Shown piece by piece: positions 24,455 through 37,406 of a DNA stretch of 64,000 nt. The stretch covers positions 11,674,783 to 11,738,782 of the forward strand of contig NC_062980.1 in NCBI RefSeq assembly GCF_023078275.1, written 5' to 3'. Each line of letters opens with the position of its first letter. Within the stretch, counting starts at the first letter, position 1. Made by a program: the position numbers and the translations under genes. A model generated the notes under the pieces. The model did not search any database. It saw only the letters and a program-made list of their open reading frames with translations, and was not told the DNA's origin. Source of the stretch: Leguminivora glycinivorella. Taxonomy: Eukaryota > Arthropoda > Insecta > Lepidoptera > Tortricidae.

Positions 24455-24767
24455 CGCTCTCGACTCTTTCCTCCTTCAAAACTTAATCAATCGGAACGAA
24501 ATTTGAGAATCTGAATAACAATGAAATAATCTATGTCGGACCGTTTAGCTTTTTTGGTTAATTGTTACCAATCTTGAGTATCATACCTTTTTTTGCGCCA
24601 CAATGAAAAAGGCCGTTTTTGGAAATTTTTGATTGGCTTTAAAATCTTTAAAAAGCAGAATATCAAAAAAAATCTAAACGGTCCAACATAGATAAAAATA
24701 ATAACAATCTGTGTTGAAAAAATCATTGCTCTATCTTCAAAAACCAGGGAGGAAATAGTCGAGAGCG
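24455..24767. mobile_element. Foldback element
   Basis: The outer arms cgctctcgactctttcctcc and gaggaaatagtcgagagcg pair, and inner blocks cggaccgtttag and ctaaacggtcc pair. The total is about 313 bp. The minus-strand frame 24565-24861 lies across it and is not a gene. Confidence 0.6.
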
Positions 24768-24799
24768 TTTGTATGGAGAATTGACCCCTACCGTATCGT

Positions 24800-25095
24800 C
24801 TTAACTCAGAACCTTGAAATCTGGAGTAAAGCAATCGGGCGCAGTGCCACACCTCGGACACTGGCGATCAAATATATGAAAGAGGCGCGTTCCTAGCACA
24901 CAGTCTAAGCTCGTGTAGGTGAACGCGCACTATGCTTGTATGAGTGAACTATGACAGGTCGACTGGTCGCGTTTTTGACAGGCGGTAACTGTGAGGTAAC
25001 CGAGAGGGGGTGGGCGGTACTTTCAGCGGGGAGCGGGAGTGGCCATACTGTACGATAGTACTCTTTATTATACTGTGGCAGTGCTGTGCGCGAAT
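24800..25095 (-). repeat. Interspersed repeat with cagtataataaagagtact start
   Basis: On the minus strand this begins ccacagtataataaagagta, a block that recurs at 44488-44507 on the + strand just beyond the nested LINE. The rest (gtcgacctgtcatagttc, ctctttcatatatttgatcg) has the look of a widespread lepidopteran repeat. Boundaries are approximate. Confidence 0.45.
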
Positions 25096-25773
25096 TCACA
25101 GTATGTTGCACTAATTACGTATTCAGTATGTGTGACATGCGATGAACGACGTTTCTAATTCTCTCGTGCCTGATGTTTGACGAAGGTATAATGTTCCAGT
25201 CAAGTAGGTTTTCTGTAATCAATCAATCAATAATTTGTCTTTTCGACTTAGGTATAGGTAGGTACAATGTACCTCAAAGAGACTTTATGTGGGAATCATT
25301 ATTAGACTAAAACGAAACATATTATATGGACTGATGTTAAATGTGGACTATATTTCTATTTCTAAAACGCATTTGAATTTTTGTTAAGGAATACATGCCA
25401 ACCTTTATAGCGGTCACTTTTCTTCGCCGAATGCTTAAAGTTTTTGTGCCTAAATTTATGTTTTGGCACAGTTTACAGAAGCCTACTTTTACCCAAAGAG
25501 AAAGGAAAACTAAAGCCAAAAGCCATTTCTTTCAGAGGTACGAACACTCACACAATAGAAACATCATTCGGCCATTCGAAATATTATACCTATATGGATT
25601 AAGCATCTCATAAGAAGCCCGTCGAACGTTTTCTACAGAGCAAGTCGCTCGCGAAGTCGCGACACAACTAAGCGCGCTTGGCGTCAATCAAAAGCATGCA
25701 TTTTGACGCCAATGATTCAACTCCATTCGTAGGCCCATAGTCATAAAGCATTGTCCATACCAAGTATTATACA
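25096..25773. other. Unassigned DNA
   Basis: No supported gene; short frames at 25337-25519 and 25395-25613 overlap on opposite strands. Confidence 0.4.
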
Positions 25774-25775
25774 TA

Positions 25776-25978
25776 CAGAGTGTAACAAAAATGGTGGTGA
25801 TCCGTTTAAGGGCGTACTCAGTATCGTATTCTTATCAGTTTTGTATGAGCCGGGCCGCGCGAATCGGTCGGTTTCGAAAATTTTTTGCGAAAAAAATTTT
25901 TTATCCTACTTTTTCCTGATGAGAATACGATACTGAATACGCCCTTAAACGGATCACCACCATTTTTGTTACACCCTG
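25776..25978. mobile_element. Tc1/mariner-type MITE with long inverted ends
   Basis: About 55 bases at each end are near-perfect reverse complements (outer cagagtgtaac versus gttacaccctg, inner ggtggtgatccgtttaaggg). TA lies outside each end (25774-25775 and 25979-25980). Length is 203 bp with no coding content; the 61-codon frame at 25751-25936 is inside it. Confidence 0.85.
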
Positions 25979-27080
25979 TATATGTCATAAATGTTTTTGA
26001 CTATGCAAGTTGCGACACGACTGTGCACTTGGCGTTAATCAAAGGATTTTTACGCCAATGAATCGGCATCAGTAGTAGGCTCGTATAGCGAACGTACGAA
26101 CAATTCCCAAGTATTACGTATAGGTAGATGTAGACAGAGATAGATAGATGTAGACATAGATGTCCAGGAAAATATTGAAGCGTGCAAAGCCTATTCGTAT
26201 GTGATCTAATTGTGGCATGCGGCCACTGACGTAACGGGCAAGAGTCGGTTGAGTGACCGCATAGCGTGCTGCCAAACGGAATCCCGAACAGTCTCTGCGT
26301 TTATTACTGAGTAGGGTTAGCAGGCGTTGGGGTTTTTTGCGACATGTTAGGGGTTTCGTATTTGATTGGACTGTCAGATAAGTGGTATCCCACTGTAAAA
26401 TACAAATCAAAGGTGTTATGCTTTAATTGCCGATTTCTAACATATTTGGATTCAGTTGCGAATTTCCCAAATACTTCTGGAATATGACTTTGATGGATTT
26501 ACCTATATGATATATTCTTAGTGCATTTTTTATTACATTAGGTACAAAAGTAACACTTTTCAATATTCTGTAAAATAACTATAGTTTATCATTGGCTCAG
26601 AGTCAGAGAATATCAGAGGGTTAGCAAATAATTTGGGGAATTTCGCTTAGGGAAACCTAGCGAGCCTGCAAGGAAGACCTTTGAATGTTCTATGGATTGT
26701 TTCGGTCACAAGAAAAGAGACAAAAGACCTCCAACTGAATGAGTTAGAATTGGTTTAGAGACTATTAAACATGTCATGGTAACCCTATTCCTGAGGCAGT
26801 CTTGATTTCGCCATACGGGAGATCCATTATGAGGAATGGATGTGGTCACTTATGCGATAAGCCGGGGATTAAATGGTAGCGAAGGTCTGCGGGATAGGTA
26901 GGTACTTACTTACTTGTTACTTTTATGTGAAGTATTGTGTCTGAGGCCTTTTTTGGTCCAAGAACATGACTAGGAGATTCAGGAAAGAAGAGTGATGAGA
27001 GGTGTTCTATACCAGATTAATCTTCGGACCAAGCGGAGATACGGTAGTACCTATGTAATTAACATATTTATAGTGAAATT
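25979..27080. other. Unassigned DNA
   Basis: A short gata/agatagatgtagaca simple repeat lies at 26125-26160. No supported gene. Confidence 0.4.
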
Positions 27081-27330
27081 AGCTTTTGCCCGCGGCTTCA
27101 CTCGCGTTAAAATCGATAATTGCGGAATGTCCATACAAACTTCCACCCACCCTTATAGGGAAGTAGGGGGTCATAAAGAGACAACAAGTAGCCTATGTCA
27201 CTCTCCATCCCTTCAGCTATCTCCACTAAAAAAATCACGTCAATTCATCGCTCCGTTTTGCCGTGAAAGACGGACAAACAAACAGACACACACATACTTT
27301 CCCATTTATAATATTAGTATTAGTATGGAT
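27081..27330 (+). repeat. Interspersed repeat, agcttttgcccgcggcttc family, copy 1
   Basis: It begins agcttttgcccgcggcttc and ends cccatttataatattag followed by tatggat, with an internal cgctccgttttgccgtgaaa and a gacggacaaac block. Copies or fragments occur at 62049-62356 (+) and 63165-63277 (minus). This is a very common non-autonomous repeat in moths and butterflies. The 127-codon frame 26992-27375 spans it and is not a gene. Confidence 0.75.
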
Positions 27331-27618
27331 TACTACCTATTTAACACTTTAGGCGTAATCTCATTATTTATTTAAGTTGTGTGTTGTGTCTGTGGTAGTG
27401 CTCGGCATAGTATTAGTAAGTGTAAGGAATATTTACAATGTACAAGAAATTGGATATTAGGTAAATTTTAATGTTAGTCATATCTAATGTGACCATAGTC
27501 AGAAAAATTTGACAAATTTTGTCGTAAGAGGCGTTGTCAATGTTGTCGTGTCATAAATCAAACATACATTTTAGCGACAGACGTACTGAATCGCGAATCA
27601 AGGAACCTTGGCAGGCAA

Positions 27619-27727
27619 GCACGGTCGCATGATAAACGATATAACGTCAGCCGTCCTTTTCGCACTATTTGTAAGTGCGATAGGGACGCACCGTTACGAT
27701 AAAGTTTATCCCACTATTGTGCTACGA
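27619..27727. mobile_element. Palindromic MITE, decayed copy
   Basis: The centre cgcactatttgtaagtgcg is a hairpin apex; arms acggtcgcatgataaac... and the right side are imperfect complements. The better copy is at 50166-50267, sharing ccgtcc, cgcact and gtgcg in the same order. Confidence 0.6.
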
Positions 27728-29146
27728 GCTACGCCCGCTGGACAAAATAACGAACATGGCTTTAATAGATATGTAGTAAAATTTTAGCACGTCTTACTGG
27801 CATTGGTATTATTACCTACATATTGTATTATATGTATTAATCTTCTGTGAAATTCTTCATTTCACAAACTTTCCCAACAACGACCTACTTTGAATATAAG
27901 TCGTTTCAATGTCACTATTAATTCACAAAAATCTCGTTCTAGTTTATGAACTTTGCGATAGCAAATAACCTTAAGAGGGCTTTCGTGTTAAAAATAGTGA
28001 AATCGCAACCGAGCGCTCGATCATACTGTGTGTGGTATCAAATTAAAGGGCTTTGCGAGTAGTTTATAAATATATATCACATTATAGGACTTTTTCTACT
28101 TGGTCTAATAAAATATGAGAAAATGTCCAAAAGTGGTAATAATTGTACCGGTGAAGGCTCGTTTTCAAAAAATTGGCAAAAATCAATAATAGCAATTTAT
28201 AATCACTAAGGCATAACAGAAATTTAAGTAAACGTTGCAGATTAATTTAGTACAAAACTTACTTCGATGTGATGTAGATTTTCAAAGAAATTGTCACTTA
28301 ATTTTAGGTAATTTCTGAAAAAAATTGAATTCGCCTTAGGCTAGTTTACTCTTTTTCAAAAACTTAAAATAAAAATCTAGTCTGAAATGATTGTGGTACA
28401 GGATATACGAATTATAAATTTACCCGTTTTAATATTCAATATTGTCCAAATTTTACAAATAAGATCGACTGATTCAGCTCTATACGTGCGTTTTTCTAAA
28501 CGTGCATTAGAGAAAAAATCATAATTAATTTAGTGAGTTAGTTTTCAAAAATCCAGTCTTATAAAAATCAAGATAATAAGATGCTCTAACTGGAACTTGA
28601 ATTAAATAAATCTATTGGATAACGGAAAGTGTAGTATTTCACCGACTAAAACTATCAATTTTACATTCTTTTGACGTTTTTTTTGAAAGCAGCCTTAAAC
28701 AAACAGTGCTGTAGTATCATATACAACTAAACCACGCTTTGCGTCGCTGTAATTTACACGCAGAAATGCGCCAATGACTGCAAGTCTCCTTTTATAGCAT
28801 TTTATGGGTGCCAATCTACTTCGCGGTAATAAAAATTAATCGAATAATCGAGTCTTCATCCAACAGCGACACCTAAACGTCAAGTTGCACCGTGTATGCC
28901 GTAAACAGCCCAAGTGTGCCACAGGTGTGCGCAGATCTTTATTGATATGACCCATCTGAATTGCACATTATGTCTGTAGCCAGATGGGCGCGAGACAAAG
29001 GGAACAGTGGAATTCTTTCACATTATACTTTTCTTTAAATTATGTACAATACTAGTGGAGATTACAATGAAACAAACGACCGAAATGTGTTGCCATAAAT
29101 ATAGTTACTTTCAGTCGTCAGTTTCTTGATACTTTTACCTACTCGA
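27728..29146. other. AT-rich DNA without a supported gene
   Basis: No frame, repeat end or RNA gene recognised. Confidence 0.45.
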
Positions 29147-29482
29147 TATTTTGAAACGCCAGCATATCTCTGATCGGCTTGACCCCTTGGCGCTGCGTAG
29201 AGATGTGGCCTCTCTCTGCATTTTCTAGCGCATGTATAACGGGGAGTGCTCCGAGGAACTGTTCGGATTAATCCCTACCGCTTCTTTCCGCCATCGCCCT
29301 ACGCGACAACATTTCCATCAGCATCATTTAGATGGCTGGCAGTCCTCAACTGTGCGTTTCTCCAGAAACTTCCTGCCTCGCACAGCTAAACTGTGGAATG
29401 AATTGTCGCCAGTGGTATTTCCGGACCGATACGACCTTCAAACCTTCAATAAAAGAGCGTACACCCATCTTAAAGGCCAGTA
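29147..29482 (+). pseudogene. LINE reverse-transcriptase C-terminal fragment
   Basis: One reading frame resembles the C-terminal region downstream of the reverse transcriptase domain in Jockey/R1-like non-LTR retrotransposons of insects: ISDRLDPLALRRDVASL, then YNGECSEELF, then HHLDGW, SSTVRFSRNFLPRTAKLWN and ELSPVVFPDRYD before a stop near 29480. An in-frame TAG at 29226-29228 breaks it, so the methionine-started 83-codon frame from 29232 is only part of the fragment. The endonuclease and catalytic reverse transcriptase regions are absent (5' truncation). It is a dead insertion. Confidence 0.82.
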
Positions 29483-32400
29483 ACGCACCTCCAACACTTC
29501 TGGTGTTTCGGGTAAAAAAAAACGACGGAAGACAGCTGCTTACCTACATTATTTATTGATATTTTTGCGACCATATTTGCCGTATGACTAGAGACAATTT
29601 ACAGTGAAAAACTGCTGTAGGTAGGTTGGTTTCGCTTTTGATGGTATCATATGTATCGAGACAAACCTTATTGGTTTAACGATACTGTGTCGATAGTTGT
29701 TTGTAATTACCTACTTATAAATAAAGAATAATAATACGTGGTTGTAGGTAACAGCTAAAATTCGCCTCTTCGGCCACGTATTTTTGCTGACAAACGAAAA
29801 AAGTATGATTGTGGTTGAAATTAAAATATTATTATCGCTTTTTACATTACATTTCACTTCAGGTTTATTACCACATTTTATTCTGAATTGTTTTATTATT
29901 AATGTAAATGTGATTGTGCCAGATTAAAGTATTTCATGTAGGTACCTGGTACATGTTGCCGCTGCTGAAAGGGGATTCTAGGACAATTTATCATAATATC
30001 CTACATTAAATACGTAATACGTATACCTCGCAAAGCATTACATTTATTGTCAAACTTGAAAGGACCATATGTACTCAAGAAAGGTGATACCTATACCTAC
30101 GATACACGTGCGAAGTGTTTCCTCTTTTCCGACTTGTGTCGTAATGTACTATTAGGTACTTATCACTTCCACATAGCCAATTTCGAATTAATAAAATCGA
30201 GAAAATTACCAACGAAGCTCGCTTCGCGAGTAAGGTATAATTCTATGTAATGGAAAGATCACATGCTTGGAAGCATGTTAACATACAATGGCAATGAAAT
30301 GCTTTATTACGGTTTTAAATTGTGTAATCACGACGGCGCAAAAACCATAACATATTTTTTAAGCTTTTGCTAATTGACATATTACACTTATAAGGGTTTT
30401 TAACGACAATAGTTAACATTTTCATTGTATTACGAACAAGTTTTTTTACAGTATGGGCTTGTTAGTAGCAATATCCAGGCAATAATATAATAAATACTTT
30501 CCATGGCTTTTGGTAAAAATATAGTATTGCTTTATGTGTTGTGTTACTAACAAACTCGATCCTTAGCATAATCCTTAGTTTATTTCAATTTTTTTTGTGC
30601 TATTAAATTAAAATGTTTATATTTAATATTTCCTCAATTCGAGTACTTACCGTCAATTCCATATAACATAATATACCTACTAATAATAAAATTTTAATAT
30701 TGTTTTCCCGGTAACTTCCTAAAATGTAATTTAAACGTTATAATAAAAGTCATTTATTCGATTTTGGTTGTTGGCACTCGATTTGCAGGTAATTGATTCT
30801 AAATAGTAGGTAAACATGTTGATATAATTTTTTTATAATAATAATAATTATGAATAAGCCTAAATTCTTTGTCCTTCCCTAAAAATTTATCAAAGAGTTC
30901 TTAATTCATATAAGCTTATTTAAAAACAAAAACAGGTCGTTTATTCTTGCACGTTGGCTTATACCCTCTCATGGCCTCTTATTTCCAGCCCGCGTTTTTC
31001 AGAAGGGCAAACTATAGCAATATGGGGCGGATAAACAAGACACTGAATACGAAGGCACTTCCGTTTCCGACGTTTCTCGACCTTCTTGAAGGAACTCGGG
31101 ATAACAAGGAGCCTTCACGGGAAAATTGATACGTCCAAGGTTTCCATTTCACAGTTCCGCATTTTGTTTTATTCTTAAACCGATCTGAATCCAATATATT
31201 GTGATTTTCTATCTTGTCATTCCTATCGTTAGCGTATCATATTAATTTTTGAAACAGGAGGGAAGGATCTGTACGAGGTTGAGTGGAGTAGTATCAATCA
31301 ATAGTTTTTTTTTATCGGTGTAAGCTTAGGTACTGCTGCGCTCTACAGTTAATCCTAATGAAATTTTAGCGAATGCACTCCACGTGCGTATATATATTGC
31401 CTTGTGTTGTCCCGTTTGTTTACCATGTCACCACGTGTCACTGAGCCAGGAGTGAGCTCGAAAAAATCTTGAAAAGGTACAAAAAGATCGTATGAGACAA
31501 GCATGCCGTCAAAATATGTGTAGGTAGACTTACAAAGGTGAAGAATTAGATTAACTTTAATTTAGGTGGATTGTTCTTCCTGTCAGAAATGAGTACGCCA
31601 TCGCCACTGTGGAAGTGTCCTTAACTAACCTTACCCCTCACCCTTACCCTATCCTTGTCGTTTTACGGCAAGCATTACTGCCCTAACTAATACAAAGGAT
31701 TAGGTATATCTGTTCACTATAAGTCCTGAGATTACGCAACCAAAATTTGGCTTGATGACTGTGTTAAAGATAGACACGGCATTCATTTAAAAAAATGATT
31801 ACTGCTTAAGGTACACTAGAGGTATTTACTGATTCTATGATTGCATATTAATGTATTGAATTTGCTGTCTATGTACACTCAGAGTTTTTGTCTGCAGGCA
31901 ATCACACTTGCCATAATTACCTAAGTATTTACCTACCTTTACAGTATTTAACTATGCTGACACCTAAGTCGTAGGCAAGGAGGATTCCTTCGTAGGGAAG
32001 GCATGCGCGCCGCCTGCATTCTTCTCAGAAAACTCGTTACTCCCAAGCGAGATTGCAATCCAATCGAAAAAGATACTAAAGATATATGAAACTTGAAGAC
32101 TTGTAGAGCCTTTCACGTACAACTGCAAAGTAGCGGTGCAGAACTAAAACAGAACGTGGAATTGCTTCCGATAGTGCGAAAAAGTACATTACAATACATC
32201 TGATAACATCCGTCTCGTGTTCCCGGGAGAGGGTTTATCTGGGTTTATTAGGTTAATGCGTTGGGTTCAAATGATTCGAGCTTTAAGGTAACGGATTTTC
32301 TTCGTAGTAAGTAAGAATTAAACAGTAATTAATACGAAAGGTTTGCGATACCAAAAAGCAAAAAGGTTAAGAAAAATATAGTTTGCACATGGTTTGCACG

Positions 32401-34106
32401 ATTTTTATATACGTTTCAAATTGCATACGAATCGAAATTAAGGTTTTATTATCTCTCATCTACATGAATCTCATCTATTAAATGCAAAAAGCAACAAATA
32501 TTACAGGTTGAAAAACCGAATATCGTGAGTGTTGTGTGTCGACGGACGAGGTGACATCCCCAATGCATAAAACGTTCAAATACCCGAAATCAGGACCAAG
32601 AGCGGGTAGTTTGAAAATCTCATACAGCTACAAGATGTTGCTATCAACTAGCCAGTCTGCTCCGAGACCACGGGGACAAAGTAGTTAGTGTAAAAAACAT
32701 AGTAAGCGTATTAGCGATTAAGCCCCGTTTGCAATTTTAAATAAATATTAGAGTGTTAATAAAATAATACGAACTATTAAGATACCTATTTGACGTATCC
32801 TATCATTATCTTATAGTTAGAATAAAATAAATGGTCAATTAAAAACGTGTAAAAAACACCAAAAAATCGGGTATATTTATAGTTCACAAAATATAATATT
32901 TCTAAGTTAATCTAGTAGAATGTCAAATTGCCTACTGACTTAATACTCCTCCAGCAATCAAAAGTAGAATTATGTCGTAAGCCTTCAAAATTATTAATTT
33001 AATCTTCTTAAGTTTGTTGCTTTCATTCGATAGCTTTGTAGAAGTTTAAGATCAGCTGGTATACGATGCAGGAGAATTTAATCTCTAATCTCTAGCAAGT
33101 TGGCAATTGTGAAGTTTATAAACTTTCCTTTCCTCAGGCTTCTATAAAATTTTAAAATGACGAAGTACTCTTCCCAGTTTGCTTGTTGTTTACCCAATAT
33201 TAATCTTACTAGCAAATCCAGTTAGTTTTTTAAGTACATTCAACTCTAATTCCATGAAAATTTGTTGTTTACTTATAACTCTTTGATGGTAAATAAATAA
33301 TATACGTATGTACGTACTTACGTAGATATTGCTAAATACACTTAGCCAAGTAGGTAGTTTGGTTCGATAACAGCCCTTCTGTATCGCGTATCAGTCTTTC
33401 CGTGGAGGTGGAGGTGTAGGTGGGTCAAAAGCTTCCAAGATTTGACTCACACACACTATTTAGGCCAGTTTTCGCAGTTTTCACAGAGAACTCTCCTAGC
33501 CAAATCGATTTTTCGCCCCCATTTCCGAAATATATTAAACAAGAATTGCTCATCTAATGGTATAATATAATTATACGTAATACCTATACTAAGCGGGCAA
33601 GTTGTATGAACTTGTAAAAAATAAGTCGAAAAGTCTCAGCCATCTCACATAAAAACCGTCAGTTGACGTGCCGTTTAAAATAACAATTATCGCGTATCAC
33701 ATCAAATCACACGCCAGTGTGAACACATGTTAAAAACAACAATAGCAATACAGAATCACTGATCTTTAATGTTCTTTCTGTCTCACTTTCTTTGATAGTG
33801 GAGAAAAGGGAAGGTAAAATAAACATGAGCCATGTAAGAGAATTCTTTAAATAGATCGTATCGAATAATGGTGCTTTTGCAATGCAATTAAAGTATTTGC
33901 AGACTTTGCGGTGCGGTGCGTAATGTGTTGATAGTTGCAATGAAGAAACTGCTCGAAGCTTTATGCATGTACATGTTACAATGTAGATAATATGTGGTTA
34001 CTGTCAAGAGGTAATTCAAGTTACAAATTAGAATAGCCTACTTATGTTTGATATAATTAATTATAATGAATTTATTGACCGAAGTTTAAATAATTCTTGG
34101 TCTTAA
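29483..34106. other. Long AT-rich stretch without a supported gene
   Basis: Small frames at 30047-30250, 30947-31129, 31012-31194 and 33707-33940 show no domains. The 30950-31140 patch is somewhat GC-richer and open on both strands, of unknown meaning. No repeat ends were recognised. Confidence 0.4.
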
Positions 34107-34432
34107 CCAAGGATTATTTATATAGGATTTATAATTTTCATATTAAGAATCGTACCTACATTTTTAGCGCCATAATACTATCATAACTACATTGATGATG
34201 CCTACACATTTTATTTTTTTCAAAATGTGTATTGACGTGATATCATGATATTAAAATAAAGAAATGTCATCTGTTCTTATAAAAAATAAAAACACGCAAA
34301 AATATTTGGATAAAATATGATTTTGGCCACTTCCAGGCTGCGAAATAGCGCCATCTAGTTTTAAGCCTAAAAGTCCCATACATTTCAGGGGTACGCTTTT
34401 TTGTATGCGATTTGTCTGTCCAGGTATTATAT
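34107..34432 (+). repeat. Dispersed repeat, copy A
   Basis: Shares order and spacing with 37407-37738: aaggattatttatata, tgatgatgcctaca, tgtattgacgtgatatcatg, ttttggccacttccaggctg and acatttcaggggtacgcttt. Direct orientation, 3.3 kb apart. The 72-codon minus frame here is part of the repeat. Confidence 0.88.
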
Positions 34433-35112
34433 GGTCCGTGGTCTTAACGAACGACTGGTGTGTACCCATTGAATTATTTTTACTATTTTGCCTTTCATTC
34501 GAGACTAAATATTATAAGCGCTTTTAATTACATATTTCGTAAAACGTCTTTTTAGGGTTTTTAAAACATAGGATAAATTATAAACATCAATTATAAACAT
34601 GTACCTACATAACATTATTATTGAAATGTAAATATGTATTGTTAATGATAGCAAACCAGGTTAACGATATCAATTTTGCAATAGATACTTACTTACACGC
34701 TAAGCACATTAAACAAATATTCAAACTTATGATTTAACATTATAGAAACTTCAAAAACAAAAATACAAATAGCTAAATATGCGTTAATATGAAGAGTTCA
34801 AGGTCAGGTTATATTACCACTAATGATACTTAATCATAAATGATTAACAATATTTGCCATAAGTTAAAAAAGGCAAGATATTAAATACCAAAGTCGAGGA
34901 ACCCAATGATAATGATAAATAAAAGTCATTATTTGTTATCAGGGCTTATCATCTAAATGGCCGATGCCGTGGATAGTTTCTGAGAAATCGCGAGACGAGA
35001 TAATATGGCAAAAATGTATTATCTTCACTTACAGTGTTGTGTACCATAATGGCAAAAAAGATGTAGTCAAATTACACGAAAATAATTTTAGATCATGAAA
35101 GCCTATAACGTG

Positions 35113-35204
35113 ATATGTACATGCAAAACAAAAACTACCGGAAAGACAAAGATACAAATTTTTTAAAAATAGTGAATATGTACATGCAAAACAAAAACTA
35201 CCGG
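35113..35204 (+). repeat. 29-base direct repeat, 63 bp apart
   Basis: A 29-base block beginning atatgtacatgcaaaacaaa occurs at 35113-35141 and 35176-35204 without mismatch. Confidence 0.85.
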
Positions 35205-35601
35205 CCATCAGTACGTACTTACGTAGGAATTCCATTTTGTCCACCGTTGCTAGAAATTTATCAGCCTTTAAAATTATAGTCTCGCGAAATCTCGATCGAA
35301 TTCCGAGATTATAAGTATCTTATTTGTATGTATTAAATATGTGGATTGGTTGTGCTGCAATATCAGTTTTGTGTTCTCAGAGTTATGTTCATTCATACAT
35401 ATGATTTTTGCCCGAATGCCTTTGTATTTTTTAATGCTCTATTTTTTTATAACAGCAAATGTTCTGAACTCCTATAAAATAGCAAGTATTTAAATTTACT
35501 GTCCCAAGTCTCAATCTCGTCGAGAATTCTTGATTTCGATAGTTTGACGTCCGAATTCTTCAGTCTTATCCAGATTTTTCGGACGAGATCAGGGTAGGTA
35601 C

Positions 35602-35859
35602 GTAGCCAAATGCACAAACGCTCACGATAATATTTATTTATTTATAGTTTATTGCACAGTAAAAAAATGTACGGAAGGCGATCTGAATGCCAGAAGGCCT
35701 TCTCTACCAGCTAACCTTTGGGCCAAACAGATCTTAGAGAGAGGGTATCTGTTTCGTACCTACCTATATGTATCTCTATCGCTCTTGCGCATTAGCGCGA
35801 CAGAGCCAGACTGCATTTCTGTCGGCGTTTGGCGTCGACGATTGCCATTTGACTATGCC
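35602..35859 (-). mobile_element. gtagccgaatggca-family MITE split by a LINE tail
   Basis: The outer parts (gtagccaaatgcacaaacgc at 35602 and gacagagcc...tcggcgtttggcgtcg at 35800-35838) match the reverse complement of the 50876-51019 copy. About 120-135 bases in between do not belong to the family; see the next entry. Confidence 0.6.
35631..35758 (-). repeat. LINE 3' tail nested in the MITE
   Basis: It contains tatttatttatttatagttt and attgcacagtaaaa, then gaaggccttctctaccagc, a pattern of a LINE 3' end read on the minus strand with an (AAAT)n tail. Exact ends are uncertain. Confidence 0.5.
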
Positions 35860-35941
35860 GGCTGGACTAGAGTTTGCACACCCTATTAGTTCTGTGAACC
35901 GCACTGCTGCAGTCGTTGTGAGGCGCTAGTGAATACCTTAG

Positions 35942-36443
35942 GACGCTAGGCTCTGTTGCCAAGCAAGTGCTGATCGCGGATTCAGACGTACAGCGTTAAA
36001 CCACCTTATAAATAGGGCTTTCGGAATTGCCGCCATACCGGCAATTCTAGAGCCAATAGGACTGTCAGCGGCGGACGGTAAGCGACCTGTTGGGTGCACG
36101 CTAGTGCCATGGTTTCTGGGGTGGCCCATGGCATGCGACGGCACGTACAGCGTTCGTCCAAAAAGACAGGTGCGGCTGCAGAGCATGCTCAAACCGCCAA
36201 ATGTCGCATATACGCGTTTCTGAAAAGCGACTAAAGGTTAATTTTAGCCCTGCAAAGAAGCAATGCGGCCAGTGTCCTGGGAACAATGCCTCGCGCAAAG
36301 TTATTAGGCTTATATGAGTGGATTGTAGGTTTTTTTTTTGGTTGCTTTGTGTAGTTTTGTGTTCGTTTGTAAGTGTGTAATTCGTGTGTTTTTGTAATTA
36401 TATTATATGTTTTATTAAGATTAAGCATGTAAATAAATAAATA
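35942..36443 (+). pseudogene. Retroelement ORF C-terminal fragment with 3' UTR
   Basis: The frame 35942-36223 shows a set of motifs that I recognise from the C-terminal part of an insect retroelement polyprotein family: ALNHLINRAF, then AILEPIGL, then DGKRPVGCTLVPW, then a decayed MACDGT where family members have a W-D-x-T motif. A second frame at 36247-36327 continues with the family's ending QRSNAASVLGTMPR, so an internal deletion and frameshift separate the two. An in-frame TAG at 35939 also precedes the first part. A T-rich 3' UTR ends in aaataaataaataa near 36443. The catalytic reverse transcriptase is missing. The family name is uncertain; the motifs suggest a restriction-like nuclease fold but this is inference. 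Confidence 0.65.
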
Positions 36444-36991
36444 ATGTTCTATTACCAACTGTAACGAGAAATATTGTCAACGTTGATTAGGCTAATGTTC
36501 TATTACAACTACGTCATTGAATTTAATTAGCCGAAGCCTTTTCATGTCCGCTATTAATTATTCGTGACGTCACAAGTTGGAACGTCACGCGATGTGTACG
36601 AAACTCATGCTTTACGTCATTCACGATACAACATGCGATTATGATTGAAATAACGATAGACAAATCACTACTGGATTTTACTAATTAAAAGGAAAATAAT
36701 GAAGTTAATAATATAATATTAATAAGTATCCTGTTTATTTATTTATTTTTTGCTACAGTTTCATATTAAAACTATAAAAAAGTGTAATCATATTTGGACA
36801 TGACTCTGACTTTAAATCGTTGCTAGTTTTTGGTTGAGAGAGAACACAACTATATCTATATATAATTATGTACCTACTTTTTGTAAGCGATAAACCTCTG
36901 TTTTCAACGTATTATAGGTACGCAAATATTAAAAAAAAATCGTTAAAAAATGCGTCAAATCGATATTTAATGATCCACCAGTTTTTACATT
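36444..36991. other. Unassigned AT-rich DNA
   Basis: The phrase taatgttctattac repeats at 36443 and 36491, just past the retroelement tail. Otherwise nothing recognised. Confidence 0.4.
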
Positions 36992-37219
36992 CCAGGGGAC
37001 CGATTTTTGAATTTCGAACGCACGAATTCGCCGTTCGCAAATCTCTGGATAACGACGAAACACTGTTTTTGAAAAAGGACGGCTAGTAATTTTAAATCTA
37101 GTGGTAATGACCACTCGATTTCGATTATGTTAGTAGAATTTAAATCGCTAGTAGTGGAGATATTTTTGAACGAAGTTTACAAAATCGAATTTTCGACATT
37201 CAAAAATCGGCCCCCTGGG
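36992..37219. mobile_element. Foldback MITE
   Basis: The left end ccaggggaccgatttttga and the right end caaaaatcggccccctgg are inverted repeats, with weaker inner pairing (ttttaaatctagtgg with ccactactagcgatttaaa). The overlapping frames 36868-37086 plus and 36929-37114 minus are hairpin by-products. Confidence 0.65.
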
Positions 37220-37406
37220 GGCGTGGCTATAATTTTACTCGGGGTATCAATACAACAACTACCTGCTATTAATTCAGTCTCGCCGCATTTTCGTCTCGTA
37301 TGATCGAGTTTTTGCCCTGCCGGAATTTAAGCTTCTTAAGATGTAACGCGATCACATAATTAGAGCTTCTACTTGACTACTGCAAAGGCAAGTTCTTTAG
37401 TTAGGG

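Noticed and set aside
26992..27375. 127-codon plus-strand frame
   Set aside because: Mostly within the interspersed repeat at 27081-27330; no domain.
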